From Algicella marina (GTDB taxonomy: Bacteria; Pseudomonadota; Alphaproteobacteria; Rhodobacterales; Rhodobacteraceae), in the NCBI RefSeq assembly GCF_009931615.1, contig NZ_CP046620.1, positions 2,960,501 to 3,024,500 on the forward strand: DNA of 64,000 bases, in the 5' to 3' direction. Shown in pieces: positions 56,143 through 64,000 of the stretch (position 1 is the stretch's first letter; every line of letters starts with the position of its first letter). Under the pieces are notes generated by a model that saw nothing but the letters and a program-made list of their open reading frames with translations, did not search any database and had not been told where the DNA came from. The translations under genes and the position numbers were made by a program.

Positions 56143-56979
56143 CTACCCCTCCGCTTCGGAGCCGGATCGCAGCACCGTTATCTCGATGCGGTTGTTCCGC
56201 ACGTCAAAGGGATCCTCCTGTTGGAGGTCCCTGTCTGCCATGCCCGCAACCCGGGCGAATCTCGTCTGGGCCACCCCTGCCCGGCCCAGCAATCCGCGGC
56301 TCAAGAGCGCCCGGCGTGTTGAAATGTCCCAACCCTTGAATTCCGGGCCGGACAGCGGGACAGAGGTGATGTGCCCGGCAACGGAAATCCGGTTTTCGAC
56401 CAGATTGACGACATCACCGATCAGAATCATCAGGGTGCGCATGACTGCTGTTTCCGCGTCGGTTTCCGCCTCGAACAGCGGCGACCCCTCAATATCGAAA
56501 ATCTCGATCACCAGGCCTTCATCTGTCACCCTCGTCCGCACATGCTTCAGAATTTCGTCGGCCAGCGCACTCTCCCCGCCCAGCGCTTTCAGGGCGGCCT
56601 GAATCTCTATAAACGCTTCCTCTGGAACATCGGCGCTGTCGGAACCGGTTTCCCCCTTGGCCAGCGATTGTGCCGACGGCCTCTCCTTGGTCGCGCCACT
56701 TCCGTTCTGGGCAAGCGTCTCCTCGGACTTCTGAGAAGGGCCGCCGAAGGGCCCGTCGCCTCCACCGGAAGTACGGTGAACCGGGATGGACGGATTGAAG
56801 TAATCGGCCAAACCCTTGCGCTGGTCTTCCGTTGTTGCGTTCAACAGCCACATCAACAGGAAAAAGGCCATCATCGCGGTCACGAAGTCCGCATATGCCA
56901 CTTTCCAGGCGCCACCATGGTGCCCACCGGCGATGACTTTCTTGCGTTTGATGATTATTGGACGAACGTCGTCGGCCAT
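56143..56979 (-). CDS. motB: Flagellar motor protein MotB
   Basis: 278 residues. Membrane helix with the stator aspartate (AYADFVTAMMAFFLLMWLLN, Asp in the first half). An acidic low-complexity linker (about 75-120) and an OmpA-like peptidoglycan-binding domain (GHITSVPL, SRRALLSR, NNRIEI at the end) follow. It lacks an adjacent motA, which must be elsewhere. Divergent from fliM. Confidence 0.92.
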   Translation of the reverse strand: MADDVRPIIIKRKKVIAGGHHGGAWKVAYADFVTAMMAFFLLMWLLNATTEDQRKGLADYFNPSIPVHRTSGGGDGPFGGPSQKSEETLAQNGSGATKERPSAQSLAKGETGSDSADVPEEAFIEIQAALKALGGESALADEILKHVRTRVTDEGLVIEIFDIEGSPLFEAETDAETAVMRTLMILIGDVVNLVENRISVAGHITSVPLSGPEFKGWDISTRRALLSRGLLGRAGVAQTRFARVAGMADRDLQQEDPFDVRNNRIEITVLRSGSEAEG

Positions 56980-57179
56980 CCGGACACCCCTTTAACTACC
57001 CGGGATTTCTTTTGGCCGGATAGCGTTACCATCGGGTTAGGGAAATGCGCGGAAACAGGAGATCGCGGCGACAGCTTTCATAAAATTAATCCCACAATTC
57101 CTCCGCTTAATCCTTTGTGAACCGGAAACCGCAATCCTGACCGCGGCCCGTAAACACCCAACCCGATGAAAGTGCCTGC

Positions 57180-58133
57180 ATGTCCGAGTCCGTCCTCGCC
57201 AAGAAACTCAGCAACCGGAGCGTTGGCCGCTCTCCACTGCCGGATCTGGAAATCATCGGTGAAACATTCGGCCGGATCCTGGAGGACCATCTGCGCCCGC
57301 TGTTGAAAACGATTGTCGGGGCCTTCATCATGGACTGCGAGATCACGAAACTGGCGGAAGTGGTCGATGCCATTCCGGTGCCTGCCATGCTCGGCGTGAT
57401 CGAGAGTGACAGCTCCGACAGAATGGCGCTGGTCAATCTCAGCGCCGATCTCGTTTATCATATCGTCGATATGCGCATGGGCGGCGACCCCACCGTTTCG
57501 CCGATGGTCACCACGCGCAGCTTCACGGCGATCGACGTGCAACTTTGCATGGATGTGTTTGATCGCGTCTTGCGCGCTTTCGAACTGGCGGTGGAGGAAA
57601 ACGTTGGCGTGCCGCTGAAGACAAACCTCAAGGTCACGGGCCACAAGCAGGATATCAACACTGTCCGGATTGCCCCCAAAACCGCCGATGTCGTACTGTT
57701 GACTGTCAGTCTCGATATCGGCGAAGCCGCGCGCAGCGGTGAATTCAGCCTGATCGTGCCCCTGTCCATCCTCGATATGCTCAAGGCTGCGACCATGCAG
57801 GCGGACATGACCGAGCACATAGACGACAACGACCTCTGGCTGCAGCAGATGCGAATGTCGGCCACAAATGCCGAAATTCCGTTGCACGCCATCCTGCATA
57901 CCCTGAAACTGCCGCTCGCCAGCGTCAGGGAAATCAAGGTGGGGAATGTCCTGCCGATTCCGCGCGCGGCGCTTCAGAACATCACCATGGTTCAAGCCAT
58001 AGGCAGCACGCGTGAAAGCGAACTGGCAACCGGCAAGCTTGGCGCATTCGACAACCAGAAAGTCGTAAAACTCAAGGAGGATCCCCGCCCGGAACTCAGG
58101 GGCAGCCTCACCAAGATCGTCAAGTCGGGCTAG
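57180..58133 (+). CDS. fliM: Flagellar motor switch protein FliM
   Basis: 317 residues. Central CheC-like fold with GDPTVSPM and [19 protein letters not shown], then a C-terminal SpoA domain ([27 protein letters not shown]). The N-terminal CheY-binding peptide of classical FliM is not obvious; the chain starts [14 protein letters not shown]. Its last 14 bp overlap the convergent P1 peptidase. The 200-bp divergent region with motB shows AT-rich stretches but no named element. Confidence 0.87.
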   Translation: MSESVLAKKLSNRSVGRSPLPDLEIIGETFGRILEDHLRPLLKTIVGAFIMDCEITKLAEVVDAIPVPAMLGVIESDSSDRMALVNLSADLVYHIVDMRMGGDPTVSPMVTTRSFTAIDVQLCMDVFDRVLRAFELAVEENVGVPLKTNLKVTGHKQDINTVRIAPKTADVVLLTVSLDIGEAARSGEFSLIVPLSILDMLKAATMQADMTEHIDDNDLWLQQMRMSATNAEIPLHAILHTLKLPLASVREIKVGNVLPIPRAALQNITMVQAIGSTRESELATGKLGAFDNQKVVKLKEDPRPELRGSLTKIVKSG

Positions 58134-59124
58134 AGGCCCAGACAGGCATCGGGTCGCCCGGCATTGGCCGCGCCGCGTGGACGCCCCGCGCTACGGCACG
58201 CGCCAGAACCACGGCAGCGGCATGGCCTAGTTCCAGTGCATCGACGCCCGGCCGCGACACTGGCCTGGCTCCCGTTGACACCGCGAACACCAGGTCTCCG
58301 TCGAACGGTGTATGTGAAGGCTGGATGGCCCGCGCCAGCCCGTCATGCGCCGCCACCGCCAGCCGCGTCAGTGCCGCCTTGTCCATCGCACAATCAGTGG
58401 CGACGACAGCAATCGTCGTGTTCGCCCCCTCCCCCCTGTCCAATGCCATTTTCGTGTGGGCGGCGGTCAGAGGCGCAAACGGTCCCGGCGGCACACCCAG
58501 ACCGCCGAACTCCTGGCCAATCTCGTAACCAGCCGCCCAGAACCGTCTCTCGCCCGGCGGCGTCACACAGCCCACCGGGTTGACGACCACCAATGCACCG
58601 ACCGTATAGCCACTGGCCAGCACGGCGGAGGCGGAGCCAAGCCCACCCTTCAGACGCGCCGTCAGCGCCCCCGTTCCGGCCCCGGCTGTTCCCAGCGCGA
58701 AGTCGCCACCCGCCGCCCGGTACGCCTGCCGCCCCAGAGCGGCGTAGGGGTTCGCCTGCCAGTCCTTGCGCCCTCCGTTCAACAGATCGAAAATGATGGC
58801 GCCCGGCACGATCGGCACTTTCGCTGGCCCGACAGCAAAGCCGCGCCCGTCTGCCCGCAATCCATCCATCACGCCGGATGGCGCATCCAGTCCGAACGCC
58901 GACCCGCCCGACAGCACCAGTGCATCCACTGCCGGCACCGTCTTGTCCGGTGCCAGCAGCGCGATATCCCGCGTTCCAGGTGCGCCCCCACGGATATCCA
59001 CCGCCGCCGTGAACGGCGCATCGGCGACAAGGCAGGTAACCCCTGACTTCAGAACATCATCCTCGGCATTGCCGACCCGCAAGCCTTCGACATCGGTAAT
59101 CAGGTTTCGGGCTCCCGGCTGCAT
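58120..59124 (-). CDS. P1 family peptidase (DmpA / L-aminopeptidase type)
   Basis: 334 residues. The family order: [16 protein letters not shown], the [17 protein letters not shown] region, [16 protein letters not shown] with the probable self-cleavage and nucleophile area upstream, and a late [22 protein letters not shown]. DmpA-type enzymes self-process into two chains and release N-terminal D/L-amino acids or beta-amino acids. Start ATG 59124 is chosen ([11 protein letters not shown]); the frame runs further upstream. It is the last gene of a minus-strand run. Confidence 0.88.
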   Translation of the reverse strand: MQPGARNLITDVEGLRVGNAEDDVLKSGVTCLVADAPFTAAVDIRGGAPGTRDIALLAPDKTVPAVDALVLSGGSAFGLDAPSGVMDGLRADGRGFAVGPAKVPIVPGAIIFDLLNGGRKDWQANPYAALGRQAYRAAGGDFALGTAGAGTGALTARLKGGLGSASAVLASGYTVGALVVVNPVGCVTPPGERRFWAAGYEIGQEFGGLGVPPGPFAPLTAAHTKMALDRGEGANTTIAVVATDCAMDKAALTRLAVAAHDGLARAIQPSHTPFDGDLVFAVSTGARPVSRPGVDALELGHAAAVVLARAVARGVHAARPMPGDPMPVWASSPT

Positions 59125-59125
59125 A

Positions 59126-59476
59126 TCAGATCGTCTCTTTGGTGACGGCGGTCGCAGGATCGCCCGTGTTCGGCGTATTTCTCGGCTCGATGATAAGCAG
59201 ATGCGCCTCTTCGCGCGCCACGGGCCGATGCTCCACCCCCTTCGGGACAACAAACATCTCTCCGGCCCGCAGCGTTACCGTTTCCGCCAGCATCTCGATG
59301 TCGATCTCGCCTTCCAGCACGAGGAACAGGTCATCCGTGTCCGCGTGATCGTGCCAGACGAATTCGCCTTTCACCTTCACCACCATCAGATCGTTATCAT
59401 TGTATTGCCCGACAATTCTCGGAGCCCAGTGTTCATCGAATGACGCAAGTTTCCCTGCCAGATTGATTGCCTTCAT
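59126..59476 (-). CDS. Cupin domain protein
   Basis: 116 residues. Cupin motifs VWHDHADTDDLFLVLEGEID and VPKGVEHRPV give the histidine and glutamate metal ligands. Function unknown; perhaps a sugar or small-molecule isomerase or dioxygenase. AGGA 8 bp upstream fixes ATG 59476. It sits one base from the P1 peptidase start. Confidence 0.84.
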   Translation of the reverse strand: MKAINLAGKLASFDEHWAPRIVGQYNDNDLMVVKVKGEFVWHDHADTDDLFLVLEGEIDIEMLAETVTLRAGEMFVVPKGVEHRPVAREEAHLLIIEPRNTPNTGDPATAVTKETI

Positions 59477-59486
59477 CACCCGTTCC

Positions 59487-60227
59487 TCAGATACAACGCC
59501 CGCCATCGACTTCCATGGCCACTCCAGTGATCATCCCGGCCTCGTCGGAACACAGGAAGGTGGCGGCGTAGCCGAGATCTTCGGGGGTGGAGAAGCGGCC
59601 GATGGGAATGGTCGCCAGAAACTTGGCCCGCATTTCCGGCGTGTCCTCGCCCATGAAACTCTTGAGCAGCGGCGTTTCGCCCGCCACCGGGTTCAGAGCG
59701 TTCACGCGAATGCCGAACGGTGCCAGTTCCACCGCCATCGCCTTGGTTGCCGTGATCATCCAGCCCTTGGAGGCATTGTACCAGTTCAGGTTCGGGCGCG
59801 GCGAAACTCCCGCCGTAGAGGCGATGTTGAGAATGGCACCTGAACCGGCCGCCTTCATTCTGGGCACCAGATGCCGGGCACACAGGTAGACAGATTTCGC
59901 ATTGACGGCCAGCACACGGTCGAACTCCGCCTCCTCCACGGTCTCCATCGGCGCTGGCAGGTGGGTGATACCGGCATTGTTGACGAATATGTCGATCCCG
60001 CCCAGCGTCGCCTCTGCCGCCTCGATCATGGAGGCCATGCTCTCGTTCTCGGAAACATCAACCTGCAGCGCCGCCGCTCCCACGTCCTTGGCCAGTGCCT
60101 CGGCGGCGTCAAGGTTGATGTCTGCCGCCGCGACATCCGCACCCTCGGCCACGAACCGACGCACGATTCCGGCCCCGAATCCCGATGCCCCGCCAGTCAC
60201 CACGGCCCGCTTGCCCTGCAATCTCAT
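59487..60227 (-). CDS. Short-chain dehydrogenase/reductase (SDR family)
   Basis: 246 residues. Nucleotide site TGGASGFGAG (11-20), NNAG (83-86), catalytic S137, Y150 and K154 (WYNASKGW) and a C-terminal DGGRCI typical of 3-oxoacyl/alcohol SDRs. It oxidises or reduces an alcohol with NAD(P)H; substrate unknown. GGAG 8 bp upstream fixes ATG 60227. Linked to the cupin gene by 10 bp. Confidence 0.92.
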   Translation of the reverse strand: MRLQGKRAVVTGGASGFGAGIVRRFVAEGADVAAADINLDAAEALAKDVGAAALQVDVSENESMASMIEAAEATLGGIDIFVNNAGITHLPAPMETVEEAEFDRVLAVNAKSVYLCARHLVPRMKAAGSGAILNIASTAGVSPRPNLNWYNASKGWMITATKAMAVELAPFGIRVNALNPVAGETPLLKSFMGEDTPEMRAKFLATIPIGRFSTPEDLGYAATFLCSDEAGMITGVAMEVDGGRCI

Positions 60228-60289
60228 CCTTTTAACTCCCACCCCGTTTCCTGCAGTGTCGGCGGATTTCGCGGCGTTTCCAACCCCGC

Positions 60290-61033
60290 TCAACGCCGCC
60301 GCACGCGCGGCACTGTAGAAAGGCGCGAATTCGCCCGGCTGGGACGGTGATCGGGGTGCCCCTCCGTCCGTCGCCAGTATGCCTGCGCCCCGCGCCGCTG
60401 CCATGGGCGGTATGCCAGTGCCAGTCCGGCCACGAAACCGCCTGCATGCGCCCAGTAGGCAACGCCCCCGCCCGTCCCCGGTGTCGAAACTCCGCTCCAG
60501 ACCTGTAGCCCGAACCAGACAGTCAGCACCAGCCATGCGGGCAGGGCGACAACGCGAAAGAAGATGATGATAATGAACAGAACGTCCACCCGCGCCCGTG
60601 GGAACAGCAACAGGTATCCACCCATCACCCCGGCAATCGCGCCCGAGGCGCCGACCATCGGAACCGGGCTGAACGGGCCCGCGGCGAACTGCGCCAGCGC
60701 TGCCGCCAATCCCGCCAGCAGGTAAAAGGCCAGAAATCCGAAATGACCGAAAAGATCCTCCAGATTGTCGCCAAATATCCACAGGAACAGCATGTTGCCG
60801 ATCAGGTGCAGCCAACCGCCGTGCAGGAACATCGACGTCAGAAAAGTATGAAACCCCTCGCCATACCAGAGCCGCGCCGGGATCAGCCCGTACTCGCCGA
60901 AGACGGCAAAGGATACCTGCGGGTCCGACAGTCGGAACCCGTAGCCGAGAAAGACAATACAGTTGATCGCGATCAGCGCTACCGTCACGACCGGCAACCG
61001 GCGTGAAGGGTTGTGGTCGCGGAGCGGAATCAC
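60290..61033 (-). CDS. Rhomboid family intramembrane serine protease
   Basis: 247 residues, six or seven helices. The catalytic dyad is Ser130 in the GASG motif (VGASGAIAGVMGGYLLLFP) and His196 (YWAHAGGF). The loop TSMFLHGGWLHLIGNMLFLWIFGDNLED is the family's membrane-entry region. It cleaves membrane-spanning substrates. It overlaps the yggS stop by 4 bp and is translated with it. Confidence 0.93.
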   Translation of the reverse strand: MIPLRDHNPSRRLPVVTVALIAINCIVFLGYGFRLSDPQVSFAVFGEYGLIPARLWYGEGFHTFLTSMFLHGGWLHLIGNMLFLWIFGDNLEDLFGHFGFLAFYLLAGLAAALAQFAAGPFSPVPMVGASGAIAGVMGGYLLLFPRARVDVLFIIIIFFRVVALPAWLVLTVWFGLQVWSGVSTPGTGGGVAYWAHAGGFVAGLALAYRPWQRRGAQAYWRRTEGHPDHRPSRANSRLSTVPRVRRR

Positions 61034-61686
61034 CGCGCGTATGTCCTCTCGCCAAAAATGGCGGAGCCAACGCGCACATGTGTCGCGCCGAGGGCGATGG
61101 CCGATTCAAAGTCGCCACTCATGCCCATCGACAACCCTTCGAGCCCGTTACGCGCGGCAATCTTCGCCAGCAGTGCGAAATGCAGGCTCGGCTCCTCGTC
61201 CACCGGTGGGATGCACATCAGGCCCATTACCGGCAGATCCATGCCTCGACACAGTTCCACAAAAGCGTCCGTGTCTTCCGGCAGCACGCCTGCTTTCTGC
61301 TCCTCCGCCCCCGAATTCACCTGCACGAACAAGTCTGGGCACCGGCCCATCGCCTGCGCCTGATCTGCGATCTTGCGCGCGAGTTTTTCCCGATCCAGTG
61401 AATGGATCGCGTCGAATAGCTCCATCGCCTGCTTGGTCTTGTTGGACTGCAACGGCCCAACCAGATGCACCGAAATTTCCCCGTAGGCCTCCCGAAACCC
61501 CGGCCATTTTCCAGCCGCTTCCTGAACCTTGTTCTCCCCAAACAGCCGGTGACCGTCCGCCAACACAGCCCGCACGCGCTCATCCGGTTGCACCTTGGAA
61601 ATCGCGATCAGCTTCACGCTGCCGGGTGCACGGCCGGCCTTTTCTTCCGCCGCCGCAACCCGTGCCCTGATTTCAGCAAGCCCCAT
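61030..61686 (-). CDS. YggS family PLP-binding protein
   Basis: 218 residues, an alanine-racemase-like barrel without the C-terminal domain. The PLP lysine is K31 (LIAISKV). Conserved FGENKVQE and SMGMSGDFESAIALGATHVRVGSAIFGER. Maintains pyridoxal phosphate balance. ATG 61686 is the family start; the upstream extension is not used. Confidence 0.93.
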   Translation of the reverse strand: MGLAEIRARVAAAEEKAGRAPGSVKLIAISKVQPDERVRAVLADGHRLFGENKVQEAAGKWPGFREAYGEISVHLVGPLQSNKTKQAMELFDAIHSLDREKLARKIADQAQAMGRCPDLFVQVNSGAEEQKAGVLPEDTDAFVELCRGMDLPVMGLMCIPPVDEEPSLHFALLAKIAARNGLEGLSMGMSGDFESAIALGATHVRVGSAIFGERTYAR

Positions 61687-61816
61687 ACTCAACCCTCCGT
61701 CTTTCGCCCCACACCTAGTGCGAAATTCAGGCAAACCGAACCCCCTTTTCGCGATTCCCGCGCAATGGCGCACTTGTCGGTTTGACAGCGTCGCCCGGCC
61801 TCAGCACAGTCCGCCC

Positions 61817-63103
61817 ATGCACTCTGACAAGCTCCGCGCCGAAATCCGCAAACGCGAAGATGACCTCGTCGCCCTGACCCGCGACCTGATCCGCATTCCC
61901 ACTCTCAACCCGCCGGGCGAGCACTATCGCGATATCTGCGCATTCCTCGAAAAGCGCCTCGCGGCAAGGGGTTTCCAATGCCAGATGATCCGCGCCGAGG
62001 GCGCACGTGGCGATAGTTCCCGCTACCCGCGCTGGAACCTGATCGCCCGGCGCGAAGGTCGGCTGCCCGGTGAGACCGTTCATTTCAATTCACACATCGA
62101 CGTTGTCGAAGTCGGACGCGGGTGGACGGTGGATCCATTCGAGGGATTGGTAAGTGACGGCCGCATTTACGGACGCGGTGCCTGCGACATGAAAGGTGGC
62201 CTCGCCGCCTCGATCATCGCCGCCGAAGTGTTCGCCGACATGATCCCGGGGTTCGCCGGTGCCATCGAGATATCTGCCACCGCCGACGAGGAAACCGGCG
62301 GTTACGGCGGCGTCGCATACCTTGCCGAACACGGCCACTTCTCCCCAGAACGCGTGCAGCATGTCATCATCCCCGAACCACTCAACAAGGACAGAATCTG
62401 CCTCGGCCACCGCGGAGTCTGGTGGGCGGAACTGGAAACCTACGGCGCCATCGGGCATGGTTCGATGCCGTTTCTCGGCGATTGCGCCGTGCGGCACATG
62501 GGCGCGGTCATCTCCGAAATGGAAACCAGCCTCTTCCCCGCCCTTGCGGCCAAGACCACCGAGATGCCGGTCGTCCCTCCCGGCGCCCGCCAATCGACGC
62601 TCAACATCAATTCCGTCCACGGCGGACAGGAAGAACTGCCAGAGGATTTCACCGGCTTTCCCGCCCCGGTCGTTCCGGACAGCTGCCGCATCGTCATCGA
62701 CCGCCGTTTCCTTATCGAAGAGAAACTCGACGAAGTTAAACAGGAATTCCGCGACCTTCTGGCGAAAGTCGGGGCGGAACGGCCCAAATTTACCTTTGAT
62801 CTGCGCGATATGCATGAAGTCCAGCCAACGATGACGGAGCCGGACGCACCCGTCGTCCGCGCCGTCGCCGCCGCCGTGGCCGAAACCCAGGGTGTCACAC
62901 CCGAGTATGTCGTTTCGCCCGGCACTTACGACCAGAAACACATCGACCGGATCGGCCGAATGAAGAACTGCATCGCCTACGGCCCCGGGATCCTGGATCT
63001 GGCGCACCAGCCCGACGAATGGATCGGAATCGAGGACATGCTTGTTTCAACCGAAGTCATGGCCCTCACGCTGCAATCGCTTCTAACGCGGGATGACCAT
63101 TGA
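61817..63103 (+). CDS. M20 family metallohydrolase (ArgE/DapE type)
   Basis: 428 residues. Metal ligands in HFNSHIDVVEVG (H and D), GRGACDMKGGLA (bridging D) and ATADEETGGYGG (the E pair); a late GTYDQKHI holds a metal histidine. The family hydrolyses N-acyl amino acids, acetylornithine or succinyl-DAP; the exact substrate is unknown. ATG 61817 matches the family length. It is immediately followed by a peptide-type ABC receptor, so the substrate may be an imported peptide or acylated amino acid. Confidence 0.9.
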   Translation: MHSDKLRAEIRKREDDLVALTRDLIRIPTLNPPGEHYRDICAFLEKRLAARGFQCQMIRAEGARGDSSRYPRWNLIARREGRLPGETVHFNSHIDVVEVGRGWTVDPFEGLVSDGRIYGRGACDMKGGLAASIIAAEVFADMIPGFAGAIEISATADEETGGYGGVAYLAEHGHFSPERVQHVIIPEPLNKDRICLGHRGVWWAELETYGAIGHGSMPFLGDCAVRHMGAVISEMETSLFPALAAKTTEMPVVPPGARQSTLNINSVHGGQEELPEDFTGFPAPVVPDSCRIVIDRRFLIEEKLDEVKQEFRDLLAKVGAERPKFTFDLRDMHEVQPTMTEPDAPVVRAVAAAVAETQGVTPEYVVSPGTYDQKHIDRIGRMKNCIAYGPGILDLAHQPDEWIGIEDMLVSTEVMALTLQSLLTRDDH

Positions 63104-63160
63104 CCGAACGCCCCCGCTCGGAAAAACTGTTGCCAACGATAACAGGGGGGCCACCGCGCC

Positions 63161-64000
63161 ATGAAAACCACTTCTCTGACCGCAGCACTCGTGCTCGCCG
63201 CGTCATCCACCTTAGCTCAGCAGACCGGGATTACCCTCGGAATGCAGCTCGAACCGCCCCATCTCGATCCCACCGGGGCGGCGGCTGCCGCCATCGACGA
63301 AGTGGTTTACGCCAACATCTACGAAGGCCTCACCCGCTTCGGCCCGGATGGGTCTGTCCTGCCCGCCCTTGCCGAAAGCTGGGAAATCTCGGATGACGGG
63401 CTCAGCTACACGTTTACCCTACGCTCCGGCGTCACCTTCCACGATGGCGCGGCCTTCACCGCCGACGATGTCGCCTTCAGTCTCGACCGCGCCCGCGCCG
63501 AAGACAGCACCAATGCCCAGAAGGCGCTGTTTGCGGCCATCGACGACGTCAACGTCATCGATGACACCACGGTCGAAATCACCTTGCTGGACCCCGATGG
63601 CGCACTTCTGTTCAATCTCGCATGGGGCGATGCCATCATCATCGATGACAGCGATGTCGAAACCATCCAGCAGAACCCGATAGGCACCGGTCCCTTCAAG
63701 TTCGACAACTGGTATCAGGGCGACCGGATCGAGATTTCCGCCTATCCGGACTACTGGGGCGAACCGGCAAAGCTGACGCAGGCCACTTTCAAATTCATCT
63801 CCGATCCCACTGCCGCCTTCGCCGCGCTGATGGCCGGTGACATAGATGCCTTCCCCGTCTTCCCCGCGCCGGAAAACCTGCCCCAGTTTGAAGCGGATCC
63901 GCGCTTCTCGGTCATCGTCGGCTCGACTGAAGGCGAGACAATCCTCGCCATGAACAACCAGAATGGTCCACTGGCCGACGTGAAGGTGCGAGAGGCCATT
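63161..64000 (+). CDS. ABC transporter family 5 substrate-binding protein (3' truncated by window edge)
   Basis: The frame from ATG 63161 is open to the window end (280 codons of roughly 500). Signal peptide MKTTSLTAALVLAASSTLAQQ, then GMQLEPPHLDPTGAAAAAIDEVVYANIYEGLTR, the start of a DppA/OppA-type receptor, followed by LRSGVTFHDGAAFTADDVAFSL. Imports oligopeptides, nickel-like chelates or similar. It begins 57 bp after the M20 hydrolase, which fits a joint uptake and processing role. The permease genes would lie to the right. Confidence 0.9.
   Translation, partial: MKTTSLTAALVLAASSTLAQQTGITLGMQLEPPHLDPTGAAAAAIDEVVYANIYEGLTRFGPDGSVLPALAESWEISDDGLSYTFTLRSGVTFHDGAAFTADDVAFSLDRARAEDSTNAQKALFAAIDDVNVIDDTTVEITLLDPDGALLFNLAWGDAIIIDDSDVETIQQNPIGTGPFKFDNWYQGDRIEISAYPDYWGEPAKLTQATFKFISDPTAAFAALMAGDIDAFPVFPAPENLPQFEADPRFSVIVGSTEGETILAMNNQNGPLADVKVREAI

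Noticed and set aside
59487-61118. A 543-codon frame giving an N-terminal extension to the SDR
   Set aside because: The extension reads through the rhomboid gene in another frame. The SDR motif TGGASGFGAG needs only the start at 60227.

Overview
The window reads as chromosomal DNA from a GC-rich alphaproteobacterium, most likely a member of the Rhodobacterales (Roseobacter/Rhodobacter-type). The support is a ccoNOQP-ccoGHIS cluster with an FNR/FnrL anaerobox, several periplasmic-binding-protein transport systems (TctC, BMP-type ABC, DctP TRAP, family 5 ABC), an flgE-flgK-flgL-flgI flagellar block with motB and fliM beside it, ArsJ-type arsenic detoxification, and 4-bp ATGA gene overlaps. I saw no tRNA, rRNA, CRISPR array, complete insertion sequence or phage gene. 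Species cannot be fixed from the sequence alone.

Layout. 1-1850: a truncated tctC gene diverges from a tetR-type regulator, followed by the decayed start of an FAD-dependent dehydrogenase and a cupin of the Mn-dependent hydroxynitrile-lyase type. 2074-9833 (minus): a complete cbb3 oxidase operon and its assembly operon, with a perfect FNR site before ccoN and a weaker one before ccoG. 10156-14706 (plus): BMP-type ABC importer. 14741-25988: PQQ-type sugar dehydrogenase, DUF2461 protein, Asp/Glu racemase-like protein, universal stress protein plus alanine/glycine:sodium symporter, a DadA-like oxidase followed by a TRAP transporter, then an auxin-efflux-carrier-type permease and MarC. 26113-32943 (minus): a large SAM-cyclase-ATPase-TPR regulator, a membrane protein, a patatin-fold protein that has lost both catalytic residues, and a HAD-UbiA fusion resembling decaprenyl-phosphate phosphoribose synthase.

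33207-42308: an arsenic locus (ArsJ-associated GAPDH, Rrf2 regulator, SLC13 permease, arsJ), then copper homeostasis (copA-cueR with a textbook 19-bp-spacer MerR promoter) and a fatty acid desaturase. 42387-45647 (minus): a compact NYN/LOTUS-GNAT-AEC-DUF188-LysE operon. 45735-51000: glutathione-dependent formaldehyde dehydrogenase, a secreted EF-hand protein, arfB, an unannotated 18-codon gene with a Shine-Dalgarno region perfectly complementary to the 16S 3' end, a queuosine-precursor transporter, a HAD phosphatase and an MFS permease. 51117-58133: flagellar genes. 58120-64000: a P1-family peptidase, cupin, SDR dehydrogenase, rhomboid protease, YggS, an M20 deamidase/deacylase and the start of a peptide-type ABC binding protein.

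How it fits together: most of the window is ordinary core and accessory metabolism (microaerobic respiration, metal and arsenic resistance, amino-acid and nucleoside-type uptake, motility). The least explained items are the short RNA/sORF unit at about 48287-48470, the catalytically stripped patatin beside the HAD-UbiA fusion, the cysteine-rich tail on CcoQ, and several uncharacterised repeat or palindrome elements in promoter regions.
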